Assembly: GCF_000247695.1 (NCBI RefSeq)
Contig: NW_004624730.1
Coordinates: 26,442,184 to 26,506,183, forward strand
DNA: 64,000 nucleotides
DNA from: Heterocephalus glaber
Lineage: Eukaryota > Chordata > Mammalia > Rodentia > Bathyergidae
Direction: 5' to 3'
The position numbers and the translations under genes are program-made. Below, one piece after another: positions 50,460 to 62,868 of this stretch. The first letter of the stretch is position 1. Every line of letters begins with the position of its first letter. Under the pieces are notes generated by a model, which saw nothing but the letters and a program-made list of their open reading frames with translations, searched no databases and was not told the DNA's origin.

Positions 50460-50890
50460 AAATATTTTCAATTGGTCCATTTTTCATTAACTGTGCTATA
50501 AACCCTTATTCTTAGACTTAGCTCTGTTGACTCCTGAGTAAGCACGCAGCCTGAGCAAAGACTCACTCCAGAGATAAGAGTCTTCTCAAATCCTGGGAAG
50601 CCAACAGGCTAAAAATAACTACAGAGAAATACAGAGGGAGGAAGGGATGAGAAGAAAAAGTAGGGGAGGAAAACAACAGGTGTCGGGGGAAATAGATTGC
50701 CCAGATAGACTGTGAGCCTTGGATCCCAGGCCATGGGGGATGGGGAGGGACACCTGCGTGCTAGGAATAAAAACACAGCTTCTCAACTGGAGGGTGCAAG
50801 TCTCTGTATTGGTGTCACTCCTGCAAGAGTTGGTATTGAAAGCCTTACTTTCACTACCGCTGGATTTTCTTTTCTTTTTTTTTTTTTTTG
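50460..50890. repeat. Insertion within the old L1, possibly LTR-like
   Basis: This segment splits L1 sequence (50165-50455) from its apparent continuation at about 50905. It contains AATAAAAAC at about 50766 and a TCTCTGTATTGGTGTCACTC downstream block, suggestive of a solo LTR, and ends near a T-run at 50871-50889. No clear target duplication seen. Confidence 0.35.
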
Positions 50891-50904
50891 ATTTGGACAA
50901 ATGA

Positions 50905-51190
50905 GAGCATTTCTTACAGGGTGAACCTTAAAAACATGCCAAGTGAAATAAACCACTCCCAAAAGGACAAATACTGTATTATTCCACTTGTATTGTTTAA
51001 AATAGGCAAATTCATAAGGACAGAAAATAGAATAGAGCTTAGTAGGGAGTAGAGAATGGATAAAATGGAGGGTAATGAATAGAATTTCTATTTGGGTTGA
51101 TGAAAAAGTTCTATATATGGATGGAGATGATGGTTATACATTGTTAATGTACTCAGTGCTACTGAACTGTATAAGACTGTTTCCAGAAAT
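50905..51190 (+). mobile_element. Old L1 3'UTR fragment
   Basis: AACCTTAAAAACATGCCAAG, TGAAATAAACCACTCCCAAA and TACTGTATTATTCCACTTGT resemble mammalian L1 3' ends, collinear with the fragment at 50165-50455. Confidence 0.7.
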
Positions 51191-51454
51191 GAAAACGAAT
51201 CAATTTCTAATTTTATTTCATGTTTTCTTAGAACTTTGTTGAGCACTTGATAACATTTCAACATATATTTTTTAATAGACTCAAAAGTTACAGTTATCAA
51301 GCTCAGACTATTATATGAAACACCTTAATAAGTATTCAACAGTGTAGTTATTCAATATCAGGTGCCAATTGAAATTGTAATTGCTGAATCAGACTTTTAA
51401 GTTTTTGTTTTGAAGGGGATATATTTTGAAATAATAGTCTTTTGGGGGAATTAC

Positions 51455-51626
51455 CTTTCAGGAGCTGTTAAGTTTTCATTGGTGAAACTGTCTATACCAG
51501 AGGGAGCATAGTTCCAGATGATTTCCTCAGCAGCAATGTAGTAGTGTCTAACATTTTCCCCCAGGATATCATTCTCTGATGAAGACTTGTTACAGCTCTG
51601 AACCTGGAAAAAGGCCTGCAGACCAG
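51455..51626 (-). CDS. CP: CP exon 6, domain 2/3
   Basis: The acceptor is gtcattgcag and the donor is CCTGAAAG|gtaatt. It encodes [20 protein letters not shown], then [20 protein letters not shown] and ENLTAPE. The Leu of AGL is at +10 from the exon 5 Cys, the axial position. It ends in phase 2. Confidence 0.96.
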
Positions 51627-52579
51627 CTGCAATGACACGGAAGGAGACACTTGTTAATGGAATCAGTGTTTCTCTTTCTTATTGCCCTGTCAACACTGCT
51701 GATGAAATGGTGGATGAAAACTGAAGAAATAGATAGGGACAATACTAGAAAGTAGGGTGAACAGCTGAAAATAAATTACTGATGGACAATTCAAGTTTTG
51801 AAATATATATATCTTTTTATGTATATGTAAGCACAGAAAAGAGACCTTAAGCATATGTATTTTCAAAGTGTGGTACCAGTTTCTGAGGTTTTAACTCAGG
51901 AATTCTTTTGATGTGAGAAAAAGATAAATTTATAGGTAAATAAAGAGGGGCTTTGACATATTTTAAGGTGCAATGTGAGTGGAGAAAGAGGAATAGCATG
52001 ATTATTGTTCTTTTTCACAAAGAGTTGTGCACCTACTCTACTGAGTTTCTGTGACCCAGGTCATTTTTGATAAATGCAATCACATCTTCAGGGCAAAGTA
52101 ACATACCCAAAGACCTGGGTTAAAACTAATTTCCTCAGGCGATCAATATCACAAATATTTTTCAAGAACAAGGAAATTTTTTTATAATCTTATGTTAAAA
52201 AGATGGAGGAAGAATTTATCATGTTAAAGCATGGAATAGCCAGACATTAACAAAGAACAAAGTTGGTTATAGTTGGTTTTTACAATCTTATATATTTTAC
52301 AAAGCTAAGAAAGTATTTACATATAATGCTATACTTTCAGAGCAGGAACAATTATTGTTTTCTAGAAGTGAATGCTCTTTTAGATCTCATTACTTTATTA
52401 ACATTCCAGTCTTTCAGTCTTTTATTACATTATGATACATACATTATGGGAATAAAACCAAGATACAAATTTAAAGCTCAGATCATTCCAAAGATATCGT
52501 GCTTTGAGATTCTGATTCCAAATAATCACCCCACTAGTACAGTAACTATGACACAACTCTTTTTTTCAACTGGCAGCTA

Positions 52580-52912
<333 letters not shown>

Positions 52913-53779
52913 TTACCTGTACAGAAATAGAATCAATTTGAGGTAGAAAATACCCAGCACTCACAGCTCTTCTCTCTTCCATACCCATGTCAGTCATATC
53001 AGTCACAGAACTCTTTCATTTTGGATCTGAATTAAGGCTGAGGATTCTTATCAGTACCATATTATCAGATGAGCACAACACTAGAGATGAAACCTGTCTG
53101 CTCTCCTTGCTATAAATTATACATGTTAGTTGTATGGATATGTGTTTGTAAATACAGACATGTATGTATATACATACATAGACACAAAACATACATACAT
53201 ATAGAGAAAAGATTGAAGGCTATTTAGTAATCAGTCGATTGTTATTCACATTAGTAAGATAGTACAGATAATTTAACTTTCTTCTTTTTTGCTTCTCAGA
53301 ACTTTACCAATTTTCTAGTATGAATTTCTTGTGAAATAAAAAAGACTTCTTTAAGATTGGAAGACAAAATTGGAAGAGATATTAAGGAAGAAAGGAAGAA
53401 ATGGAGAGGAAGGGGAGCAAGGACCAAGGACAAGAACCATGAAAATCTAAAAGTCAAGAAGCAGTATGACCTATGACCCTTGGAAGGAACTTGAGTCACT
53501 GTTCAAACTAGGTGGGTCAAGAAATTTCCTGGGTGGAAATCATTTCTGGGAAGGACTGTGACTGCACAGATGTGACCGTTGTGCCAAAACAAGGCTACTC
53601 AGACTAGAAGTCTTTACCTAGCATCTATTTCTGTTAGTGTATAACAGAGGTGGGATCGATGGAAAGCAGATCTCCCATCTGATATAAGCAATAATTGGCA
53701 GCAAAAATACGTAGTTTGTTAGTTTTTCTACTTTGGTAATGCAGTTATTCTTGTTTTCTCAGTTTCTGAGTAAAAATGG

Positions 53780-53989
53780 TTTATTTATTTATTTTGCAGT
53801 ACTGAGGATTGCACCCAGAACCTTGTGCAGTCTAAGCAAGTGCTCTATGACTGAGCTACCATCCCCAGCCCTTTCTAAAATTTTATTTTAAGACAGAGTC
53901 TAATTATGTTGCCCAGGCTAGCCTTGAACTTGTGATCCTCCTGTCTCAACCTGAGTAGCTGAGATTACAGGTGTGTGTCATCATGCCCA
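53780..53989 (-). repeat. B1-dID dimeric SINE, sense to CP
   Basis: An ID half (GCAGTACTGAGGATTGCACC, TGACTGAGCTACCATCCCCA) and a B1 half (AAGACAGAGTCTAATTATGT, TGCCCAGGCTAGCCTTGAAC), reverse complement. Confidence 0.88.
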
Positions 53990-54630
53990 TCGTTAAAGAT
54001 TATTTTGAAGAATTTAAGCACAAACATAAACTATACTTACTGGTTTACTTAGTTTTGAAGGATTTTACTCCTCCTGCAAATTCTGAGAGATAGGTAAATT
54101 TACTAAGTTCATTACTTTGTGTCTCAGAATTAAGAAAAAAAAAATCTAGTCTAGAAAGAAGACATGCCTAGGAGATATAAAGTGAAGTAAGATATAAAAA
54201 AGAATGATGTTAAGTCAGAGAGGGCTGGTGAAGGCAATGTAGTACTAAAAGGAATACCTTTCAGAACTAGTGGTTTAGAACTATTTTCTTAAATATAGTT
54301 AGATATTTTACAATATAATTTTAAGCATTTAGTTTAATAATCTTAATTGGTTGGCTCAAATGATTGCTGAAATGAATTTGGAGGATAAATATATAAATGT
54401 AACCTACATATGGATTACACTGTGGGTGATGATATTTTAGCTTTAATCAGATTGGGAACAAGTTTGTTGTGTAACTTTACCTGGCTTAGTGTTTAATTTT
54501 GACCAGTTTAGACAGACATCCAATTACACGTCCACTATGCTTTGTCATCAAGGCCTAGTTTGTAAAGGCTTAAACGCAGCAGAATTAATTAAGAAAAAAA
54601 TTAGAGTTAACGTGTTTTCTGTAATCTTAC

Positions 54631-54804
54631 AATACATTCTGTTACTCTCCTGGAAGTCTTCATTGTCTTTGTCAACTTTCTCTGGTTCCAAGCAGTAGGT
54701 TTCAATATTGTCTTCTAGGTACCAGCTGAGATTTTCATCCACCACAGAAAACATTACCACAAATTCTTGGTCGAGATTTTTTTCTTTTTCCTTATCCAGA
54801 GAAT
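54631..54804 (-). CDS. CP: CP exon 4, domain 1/2
   Basis: The acceptor is ttttcacttcag and the donor is ATGTATT|gtaaga. It encodes [20 protein letters not shown], then [20 protein letters not shown] and FQESNRMY. Phase 1 at the end. Confidence 0.97.
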
Positions 54805-55599
54805 CTGAAGTGAAAATGTCCAGTTTAGTAAATCTAAATTTTTGGCATGTGCTTTGACTTTTCAGGTGATTTACAGTTTTAAAATATTTTTAGTATTTAT
54901 TTTTCTAATAAGCCATAAATCTGGACCAGTCCCTCCTGTTTTATAGACATGGAAACAGGGAATTTCATGCTCAGTATCCTGTACTTGGGAGACACTTATA
55001 TATCAGCATATTCATGGACTACATAACTATTAAGGTCTTCTTGGAAATGGGTAGGTCAGTTTTCAAAGCCATGCCCATATTTTCTAGCACATATAGCCAC
55101 AAACTTAGACCCAAAAAATCTTTTCAAGTAACTAATTAGAATTCATGTAAGCATTGTATTTCAGGCTCCTGAACTATGTTGCCTTTTTCATGATGGTACC
55201 AATAAATCCTATGATACCATATTTACCAGTGTAATGCAGATAATTCAGCTCTGTCACCATGAGGGGCCACTTATGGAATCTTCACATGTGGGAAAGTCAT
55301 CTGGTCTCTTCAATATCACTGTTGGAAGTTAAATCCCGAAGATCTATGCTCAAAAAAGCTCTACTTCTTGTAGCTCAGCTTCTTTGGTGGCTTCCCCACA
55401 CGAAGGACTGTTTCACTTATACCTCCATCTGCCAATCATCCCAGCTCTCACCTTCATTTTTTTCTAAATTCATCTTCTGTCTCCCTTACTCAACATCAAC
55501 ATGAAAAAGTTTGATATATTTAAAAAATAAATAAATAAAATCAAACTACCCTGTCCTGTAGGGACATGGGATAATTTGAGCAATTGTGAGAAAATGTAC

Positions 55600-55812
55600 C
55601 TTTTTTACAGATTATTAAGGGTCCAATGAGTCCTGAAGCAATATCTTTTGGAGCATCAATGTGGGAATGGTAAATCCGAGTCGCACAATTGCTGTCCCCC
55701 TCACCAGGACTCTGTTCTTCATTGGCATCCAATATGTATGTATACTGCTCTCCTGGAAGCACTTTGTCATCTGCCTTGTGAAAATCGGTGGTGTTATCAG
55801 GATAGATGGCCC
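55600..55812 (-). CDS. CP: CP exon 3, domain 1
   Basis: The acceptor is tctttctag and the donor is AAAAAAG|gtacat. It encodes [20 protein letters not shown], then [40 protein letters not shown] and LIICKK. HSH gives the second pair of domain 1 trinuclear His. Confidence 0.97.
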
Positions 55813-56486
55813 CTAGAAAGAGGATACAGTGGAATTACAAAGTGAATTTTTTTTTAACTTAACAGTCCATCAATTGTTTTAGCAAACTTTCAACATTTAA
55901 TAGATGCCTCTTGGGGGTGCAGTGATGACCTCTTGGAACACAGAATTGAGAGACTAAGAGTTAGGGATGTAGACACTTCATGTGGATTTTTATTATTTTT
56001 GAAACTTGATTGAGCCTTCAGAGAGCAATAATAGATATGTCTTGGGGATAGTGAATATTGGTTTGCAATTTAAAGGGCAGCTTGTGCCTTAGAGCCACAA
56101 TGGTATCAAAGGCCAAGAAAAATGACTTCCCTTTTTTACAATTGGCAACTTCTTATATAATATCAGATTTTTCCTGTAAAGTGACAATAGACATTCAAAA
56201 ATTTTTACTCTGTATTTTGGAAATTGTCAAATACAGAAGTTGTGATGAACCTCCATATTTCTCCAAATTGCTTGAACCTCCCATGTACCATTCAAACAGT
56301 TTAACCATGATAAACTCACAGCCAATTTTGTTTCCTCCATAACCCTACTCACTCTTATCTCCAGCAGTGCTGAATTATTTTAAGGCAAATTCCAGAAATC
56401 ATATTACATTCATAAATACCTGAGTATGTATGTCTAAAACATGAGACCATTTTTTTGCCTTTGTTTTGTTTTAAGAAAAGCACAAA

Positions 56487-56660
56487 AGCCCAGCATGGTG
56501 GCCCATGTTTGTAATCCCAGCAACTGGGAGATTGAAGCAAGAGGATTGTAAGTTGGAGTCCAGCCTGGCCACTTAGTGAGACCCTGTCTTAAAACTAAAA
56601 ACTAAAAATGAGCTGGGTATATAGTCCAGTGTAAAGGCCCTGGGTTCAATCTACAAAGAA
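56487..56660 (+). repeat. B1-dID dimeric SINE, antisense to CP
   Basis: A B1 half (GCCCAGCATGGTGGCCCATG, GTCCAGCCTGGCCACTTAGT) and an ID half (GAGCTGGGTATATAGTCCAG, CCCTGGGTTCAATCTAC). Confidence 0.87.
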
Positions 56661-56746
56661 GGAGGGAGATGAGTAGGAGTAGGAGGAGGAGGAAGAGAAG
56701 GGGGAGGAGTAGGAAAAAGAGAGGGAGTAAGAGGGGGAGGAGGACA
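56661..56746. repeat. Polypurine (GGA)n low-complexity tract
   Basis: GGAGGGAG and AGGAGGAGGAGGAAG units directly at the 3' end of the B1-dID element; likely grown from its tail. Confidence 0.85.
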
Positions 56747-56939
56747 ATACTATTATTATACTTTGAAAATGAATGCTAATTTTTAATATAACGTGAAATT
56801 GTAAAATGGAAAAAGAGATGACAACTAGTCATTTACACTGTTAAGGTAGTTGTTTTGTTTAGAAAAACAAACTGAAAAAGGAGATAATGTAAACATTTAC
56901 CTTCTAAAACAATTCCTTTTTTAAAAAGGATAATAATCA

Positions 56940-57026
56940 GGGCCGGGGATTTAGCTCAGTGGTTCCGGTGCCTGCTGCACAAGTGCAAGGTCCTGAGTTC
57001 AATCCCCGGTACCAAAAAAAAAAAAA
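56940..57026 (+). repeat. Full-length, near-consensus ID-type SINE, antisense to CP
   Basis: GGGCCGGGGATTTAGCTCAG, TGGTTCCGGTGCCTGCTGC, ACAAGTGCAAGGTCCTGAG and TTCAATCCCCGGTACC, then 13 A. A tRNA-like A box and B box are intact. Short duplication GATAATAAT at 56929-56937 and 57027-57035. Confidence 0.94.
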
Positions 57027-57239
57027 GATAATAATTAATCAATCTAGTTTTATACTAATTTTCAGAGCTAACCTTCATAATTTCAGAGAACTGTAGCATG
57101 ACTTTGATTTTTCTAATGATAATTGCTTATGTTTATTAAGCTATTATATGTACTTTTATTGTTCCTATTTTATAGACAAGAAAACTAAAGCACAATTTAG
57201 GTATCTTGGTAAATGTCACCTCTCCATTAAAAGGTTAAG

Positions 57240-57780
57240 CTAGGTGTGACTATTAATTGTGATATGTTAATTTGTCAGGAGTAAGAAATGCCTAGCAGAT
57301 TAGCAAACCATGGTGCTAGGTGTGTCTGTGGACAATTGACATGTAGACCAGCAAACAGAGAGGGAAGAGCCACTCCAATTAATAGGTTTATAACCTGGAT
57401 AGAAGAAAAAGGGAAGGAAGTGTGCCCATTTTGAAGAGGTCCAGTCTTCTCAAGCAAGTGCATCTTTCACATTGTCACCTCTGGTCATCGGTCTCCTGGT
57501 CTCATTTCTTCAGCCTTCCAGTGCAAACTTGCACCAAAGACTCTCTAGCGAGCTCTCAGACCTCCGACCTTGGACTGGTGCTGTATCCTTGGTCCCTCTC
57601 ATTCTTCCACCTTCTTGGGCTGAGCAGCTCCTGGACTTCCTATCTCTCCAGCACATAGATGGCCATTTTGGATTTTCCTGCCTCTGATCCTGTAAGCTTA
57701 CCTAATAAATCCCTTTGCATAATTATCCGTATATTTTCTACTGATTCTGTTCTTCTAAAGAACCTAACTTAATTAATACA
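57240..57780 (+). repeat. Probable old interspersed repeat in CP intron 2
   Basis: AATAGGTTTATAACCTGGAT, CCTAATAAATCCCTTTGCAT and TTCTGTTCTTCTAAAGAACC with CTTAATTAATAC follow the order of a widespread mammalian repeat that I cannot name with confidence. Open frames here (57422-57687) are not genes. Confidence 0.45.
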
Positions 57781-57862
57781 CTGAGACTCAGCCTTGGCCT
57801 ATTAATTCAAAGTCCTGCTCTTACCCACAATAAAAACCACTTCTTTTGATATCATCATCAAG

Positions 57863-58200
57863 CACAAGTTGAGCATCACCAGTCCAAAAATCTGAAATCA
57901 AACTACTCCAAAATCCAAAACTATTTGAAGATCAACATAAAAATGCCATACTCTGAAACTTTGTTTCATTGACAAAATTATTGAATATATGTATTTAGAT
58001 TATCTTCAGCCTATGTGTATAAAGTGTATATAAAACATAAATGAATTTTGTGTTTCGACTTGGGTCCCATTGACAAGATATCTCATTATGTATATGCAAA
58101 CAGTCTAAAAATCTGAAGAAAAAAAAACAACAAAAAACTCTTGAAATTCAAAACACTTCTTGTCCCAAAAATTTTGAATAAAAGACATTCAGCCTATACC
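57863..58200. mobile_element. Tigger-like (pogo/Tc1 type) non-autonomous DNA transposon fossil
   Basis: The left end AGTTGAGCATCACCAGTCCA with AAAATCTGAAATC, the right end ACTTCTTGTCCCAAAAATTT with TTGAATAAAAGACATTCAGC, and the middle GGGTCCCATTGACAAGATAT and CTCATTATGTATATGC match my recollection of MER/Tigger elements with inverted ends. Confidence 0.6.
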
Positions 58201-58242
58201 ATGAATGAGATCACAGGCATCAAATCTCATCTTTGTCAGTCC

Positions 58243-58377
58243 TTTTTTTATTTTGTATTTTGAGACAGGGTCTCACTCAGTCACTAAGTTGCCCAGGCTT
58301 GCCTTGAACTTTTGATCCTCCTGTCTCAGCCTCCTACATCCTGGGATTATAGGAATGTGCCACCATGCCCAACATGT
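58243..58377 (-). repeat. B1-type SINE, sense to CP
   Basis: TTTTGAGACAGGGTCTCACT, TTGCCCAGGCTTGCCTTGAA and GCCTCAGCCTCCTACATCCT, reverse complement of a B1. Confidence 0.87.
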
Positions 58378-58894
58378 ACCATTCTTTATAAGTGCTAAGT
58401 CTGACATTCGAATGACTCTTCAGTTAATTGCGTCTCACATGTGACTCGGGTGTCACCTAGCCACATGTAATATTTGCCTAATGTATAAGATGACTCATGC
58501 CACCTAAACTAGTTTATCCAAAATTAGGATGGAAAGTGACAGCAGTTACAATATTAACATGTGTAGAAATTTCAGGGATAAGACAATCCCCATTTTGAGA
58601 CCTTTCTTTTCCCTCTGGAGCTTTGCCTATTGTAGGCTAAAGTACATATTCTATTTTCTCTTATTCTTATTTATATTTCTTATTTGGCTGGAAAGGAATT
58701 AGACCCTGGAAGAGGCCACATCTTTCACTGACTTTCACTATCTGAGTCCACCCAGAAATCTATGACATTCACACTTTACACCAATTTGCACAACCAGGAG
58801 AAACACAACATTATAATGATGAACCAAAGTACTTTTTGATGAAATGGTGTAGAGCTAAATGACATAGGTACAGGTCTTGTCCAAAAGGCGAATG

Positions 58895-59305
58895 TTATAG
58901 ATTAGATCTAAAATGTCCTCCAAAAGTTTTATGTGTTCAAGGGTGGGGTTTTTGGAAGGTGATTGGATCATGGAAGAACTACACTCTTCAGTGGATGAAT
59001 CTATTCATGAGTTCATACCTGAATGTGCTATTAGGAGGTAGAGCCTTGAAGGAAGAGGTTAGTCACTGGAGGTGTGACCTGGAAGGACATATTCTTGTTC
59101 CTGAGTTTTCCCTTTTCTGTCTGCTTTCTGGTCACTATGGGTTAAGCAGTTTTCTTCCACCAGGCCCTTCCGCCATGTGGCTTCTGCCTTGAAGTCAGCT
59201 AACCATGGACAGAACCCACTGAAACCATGAGCTCAAATAAACCTCTCCTCCTTTAAGTTGTGGGTGTTGGGTATTATGTCCCAGCAAGAAAAAAGTGACT
59301 GCTAC
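58895..59305 (+). repeat. Older interspersed repeat, copy 1 of a three-copy family here
   Basis: TCTAAAATGTCCTCCAAAAG, TTATGTGTTCAAGGGTGGGG, AAATAAACCTCTCCTCCTTT and GGTATTATGTCCCAGCAAGA. The same order of phrases occurs at 61420-61845, and inverted at 23000-23345. Confidence 0.7.
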
Positions 59306-59368
59306 AGAGAGATGTTTGGTTACTGAAAAGTCAAAGGAAATTCCAGCTCCCGCATGTGCTGAACTTAC

Positions 59369-59616
59369 CCTCATGCTCCTTATAGTAGGTTATTCCATGT
59401 GCATGAAAAGTGTAGGCCCTAGAGGCAAAGTTTTTAAAATGTATATAAACCTTATCTCCAGTTTCAGCTTTTATAATAGGGCCTAAAAACCCTAGCCAAT
59501 CTGGCTTTTCTATAGTTTCACTAAAGGTTTCATCTGTATACTGATGATAGAGGGCTTTCTTGTATATTCTTCCAATTCTGTCTGGGCCATTTTGAAGATA
59601 GATATTGTACTGCTCC
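59369..59616 (-). CDS. CP: CP exon 2, domain 1
   Basis: The acceptor is cttttgcag and the donor is CATGAGG|gtaagt. It encodes [20 protein letters not shown], then [20 protein letters not shown], and [21 protein letters not shown] supplies two trinuclear His of domain 1. The first G completes a codon from exon 1, which was not found. Confidence 0.96.
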
Positions 59617-60536
59617 CTGCAAAAGAAAAAGACAACTTTATCAGAAGCCAACATTTCTGGGAATTACATTATGACTAAAAGAAAATTAATAACTATATCA
59701 TATTAAATGTTTTCCTATTATAGGGAAGCCTCCAAAAATGAAAAGGAATCCTGGAGTTTAGTCTCATCATTTTATTTATGTGAGGTGTTTCATATCAGGT
59801 ATATGGCAGAGGACTATCTGCAGTCATCATAAAAATGTGATACATATTACTGGGTAAATTTCTCAAGATTTTCATATAAAATAGAGGCATTCTGGAATAC
59901 TGTAGAATGACAGTTAAAGTGAAATATTATAATAAAGCAATTAGGTTTTGTTTTCACTGTGGTATAGCCCTTAGCTACAGGAAAAACTTGTTATTATAAG
60001 GAATCATTGTGAATATATGACATCAAAGTTTGTATGTAATATACGTATATGCACTTTTTCTGTAAAATTTAATGACAGTTTATTATTCTATCATTTTTAT
60101 TTCTTTTAGTGTCTCTAAATGATGATCAGAATTGATGCATACAATGTGAGTGGGTTTTAAATTATCTTTGGATTTAAACTATCTCTTGTTTTTTTAAATT
60201 CTTCACTACAGCGGATAATTGACATTGAAAGTGTATGTTGTGAGTAGTGTCAATTAGTAGTCACCTAAAAGTTTCCTAAATATATAAGCTTAGTAAATAG
60301 TAACCAAGAGAAAAAAAATAAGAAAAGAATAAAAATGAACTTGGTATTTGAACTTAAACCGATCCTTAAATTACTGACTTTAACTGATAGCTCTAGATAA
60401 CTCAGTGGGACCTATTATTGAGCAATGTGTTGTCATTTAGAAAGATGCACTTAAATCCTGGGCTTCAGCTAGCCCCTCTACAACCAAAGTCTCTTCTACT
60501 TGAAGAAAAACTGCTTGCACTGGGGATGATCTTGAA

Positions 60537-60538
<2 letters not shown>

Positions 60539-60578
<40 letters not shown>

Positions 60579-60583
60579 TGTGT
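60539..60583. repeat. (GT)n microsatellite
   Basis: GT run with a TA interruption, CP intron 1. Confidence 0.9.
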
Positions 60584-60938
60584 TCTTGTTTTTGTCTCAG
60601 CATTTTTGACACCTTATCATTGTGGGGCAGAGCAGCAGGATAACTTGCTTGAAAAATAAACTTCATCATTTTCCTCAGCTGTAAGCTCATCAGAAAGAGT
60701 GAAATATAGTTTTACTTCCATTCTTCAATACAAGAGCAGAGCTTGTCCAGGAGCTCTTGATTTTCATTGCCACAGAGTTTAAAGACCTTTTCCATAAGTT
60801 TTCTATAAGTCTAGGTGTCTACCCTAGTGTTTCTTAAGTTTCACCGTACATAATTAACTACCGAGGCAGTAGGCAAAATTCAAGTCCTGGAGCCCAGCTC
60901 CTTGATTCTTATTGCATATGTTGGTTCAGGCAGGTTGG

Positions 60939-61040
60939 GCAGGGGATGTTATAGCTCGGTGGAGCCGGGCCTATCTGTCAAATGCAAGGTCCTGAGTTCA
61001 ATCCCTGGCACCGGAAAACAAAACAAAATAAAACACCTGT
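60939..61040 (+). repeat. ID-type SINE, antisense to CP
   Basis: CAGGGGATGTTATAGCTCGG, AATGCAAGGTCCTGAGTTCA and ATCCCTGGCACCGG, then an A-rich tail. Flanks TGGTTCAGGCAGGTTGG and TGGTTCGGGCAAGCTGG look like a diverged target duplication. Confidence 0.85.
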
Positions 61041-61419
61041 CTGGTTCGGGCAAGCTGGTCTGAGCTCATGGGTAACCTGAGTGGGAAAGCTTTCAAGATT
61101 GAAAATGAAGACACCAGTCCAGTCCCAGAGGTGGTAAAATTCCTTGATTCCATGAGATAGAAAGGTGAGAGGTTCTGTTTCTAGGCCATATCATAGTAAT
61201 GGCCAGATCTCTGCTGGTGGTAGTTCCACAAATTAAACCCCTGTGGTCAGGGTACATGGTTGTTTAGCAGTAGTCCTGGTAGCTGAGTTTGGGCAGAGAA
61301 AACAGGTACGTAGTAACAGAGACATATTTCTCTGAATCTATATTGATCAGGGGCTTTCTATGATGAGTATCCCATAGTTACCACCATATATGGACAAGTT
61401 CAATTTTCCAGTGTTATAT

Positions 61420-61845
61420 CTTGTATCTAGATGTCCCCCCAAAGCCTCATGTGTTCAGAGGTGGGGGTTTTTGGAGATGGCTGGATCTAGGGTGTGTGAA
61501 TATGGATTAAGGGTGTGTGTTAACGAAATTGGTTTAGCATAGTTCTAGGTATGGATAGTGGAGGCCCCACCCTGGGTGTGGGGGGCACCAACCAATAGAT
61601 TTGTAGCCTGAATGGAATATAAAGCAACAGAAAAAAGGGCAGCCTCACTGCTTGCTGCTTCCTGCCTGCCTTGCTTTGCCATTAACTATTTCTTCTCTGC
61701 AATGGCCCTCTGCCATGCTGCTCTGCCTCCTAGCCAGCAGACTATGGACTGAAACCTCTACAAACCGTGAGCTGCAAAAAACATCCTCCTTTAAAGTATG
61801 GGTGTCAGATATTTTGTCCCAGCAACAAGAAAAGTAACTAAGACA
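61420..61845 (+). repeat. Older interspersed repeat, copy 2 of the family
   Basis: TAGATGTCCCCCCAAAGCCT, ATGTGTTCAGAGGTGGGGGT, ACTGAAACCTCTACAAACCG and ATTTTGTCCCAGCAACAAGA match the order of the copy at 58895-59305, with an extra middle part. Confidence 0.7.
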
Positions 61846-62720
61846 TCCAGGATTGCATAACCTCAAGGAATTCCCAAAGCAGGCGATGCTCACTAAAAAA
61901 TGACTGAGATGATGTTTTCTTGCCCCCAACAAACTCATCTGGTAAGAAGGCCAAGCTGGAAGTTAGAAAACTGAAGTGATATTTTCGCACCCAATGTAAA
62001 GCAGAAAAATCATAGGTATGTTCTCCTTTCTCCTATTTGTTTTTATCTTCTTACTGTTGGTTAGTTTTCCAGTATGTTGGAGCAAATTCCACCATCCCCC
62101 CAAATTAGGGATGGTTCAGAGAGACTGAAGGACATGGGAATGCATGGAAAAAGTGCAATAGGTGTGAACTCAACCCCAAGCCCACAGAGTTAGTATGGAC
62201 AGGAGGCATTTTAATACATATAATGCTTTAACAACAGCAAAACAGTGAGGCACTGAAGAGCACAATTAAAAGCAGAGATTCATCTAGTCCATTCTGCTGA
62301 GACAGGTCAACAAGACTACAATTTCAATCAGACACATAGCTGCAGTTGCAAAGTCTACACAGAAGATGGAGCTCCATATTGGCCCCTCCAGAAAAACCTT
62401 GGGCCAATAATTATCTCATATGGGCATGTTTAAGACCCCCAGTAAATTTTTTTCAGGGTCCAGATAACTTCCTGTTTCTAGGAGACTACTCTGATAATAT
62501 TTAATCGAGATGTGCTCTCCCATGCCCTGTTAATACACATTTTACATAAGCCAAAGTTTAAATATAGTGCTCACATTCTTAAGGCTTTATTTAAATAGTG
62601 TGGATTTTTGTTTTCTGAAGGTGACTCTATAGCACTTATATCACATTTCAATATACTATAGAAAGCTTTGTCAAAATGCTTTCATTACATTAAAATTTTC
62701 CTGAATTAATCCTTTCTTAA

Positions 62721-62868
62721 ACCAGGCATGGTGGCATATGCCTGTAATCCCAGAACACTAGAGGCTCAGGCAGAGGGATCATGACAAGTTTGAAACCACC
62801 CTAGGCTACATAGCGAATTCAAGACCAGTCTGAACTACAAAGTGAGACCCTGTCTCAAAACATACATA
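62721..62868 (+). repeat. B1-type SINE, antisense to CP
   Basis: AGGCATGGTGGCATATGCCT, GAGGCTCAGGCAGAGGGATC and GAGACCCTGTCTCAAAACAT; the right side has an internal duplication typical of B1. Confidence 0.88.

Noticed and set aside
56940..57026. Possible tRNA gene
   Set aside because: The A and B boxes belong to an ID SINE with a poly-A tail and target duplication; the 3' half does not fold as a tRNA acceptor stem by eye.
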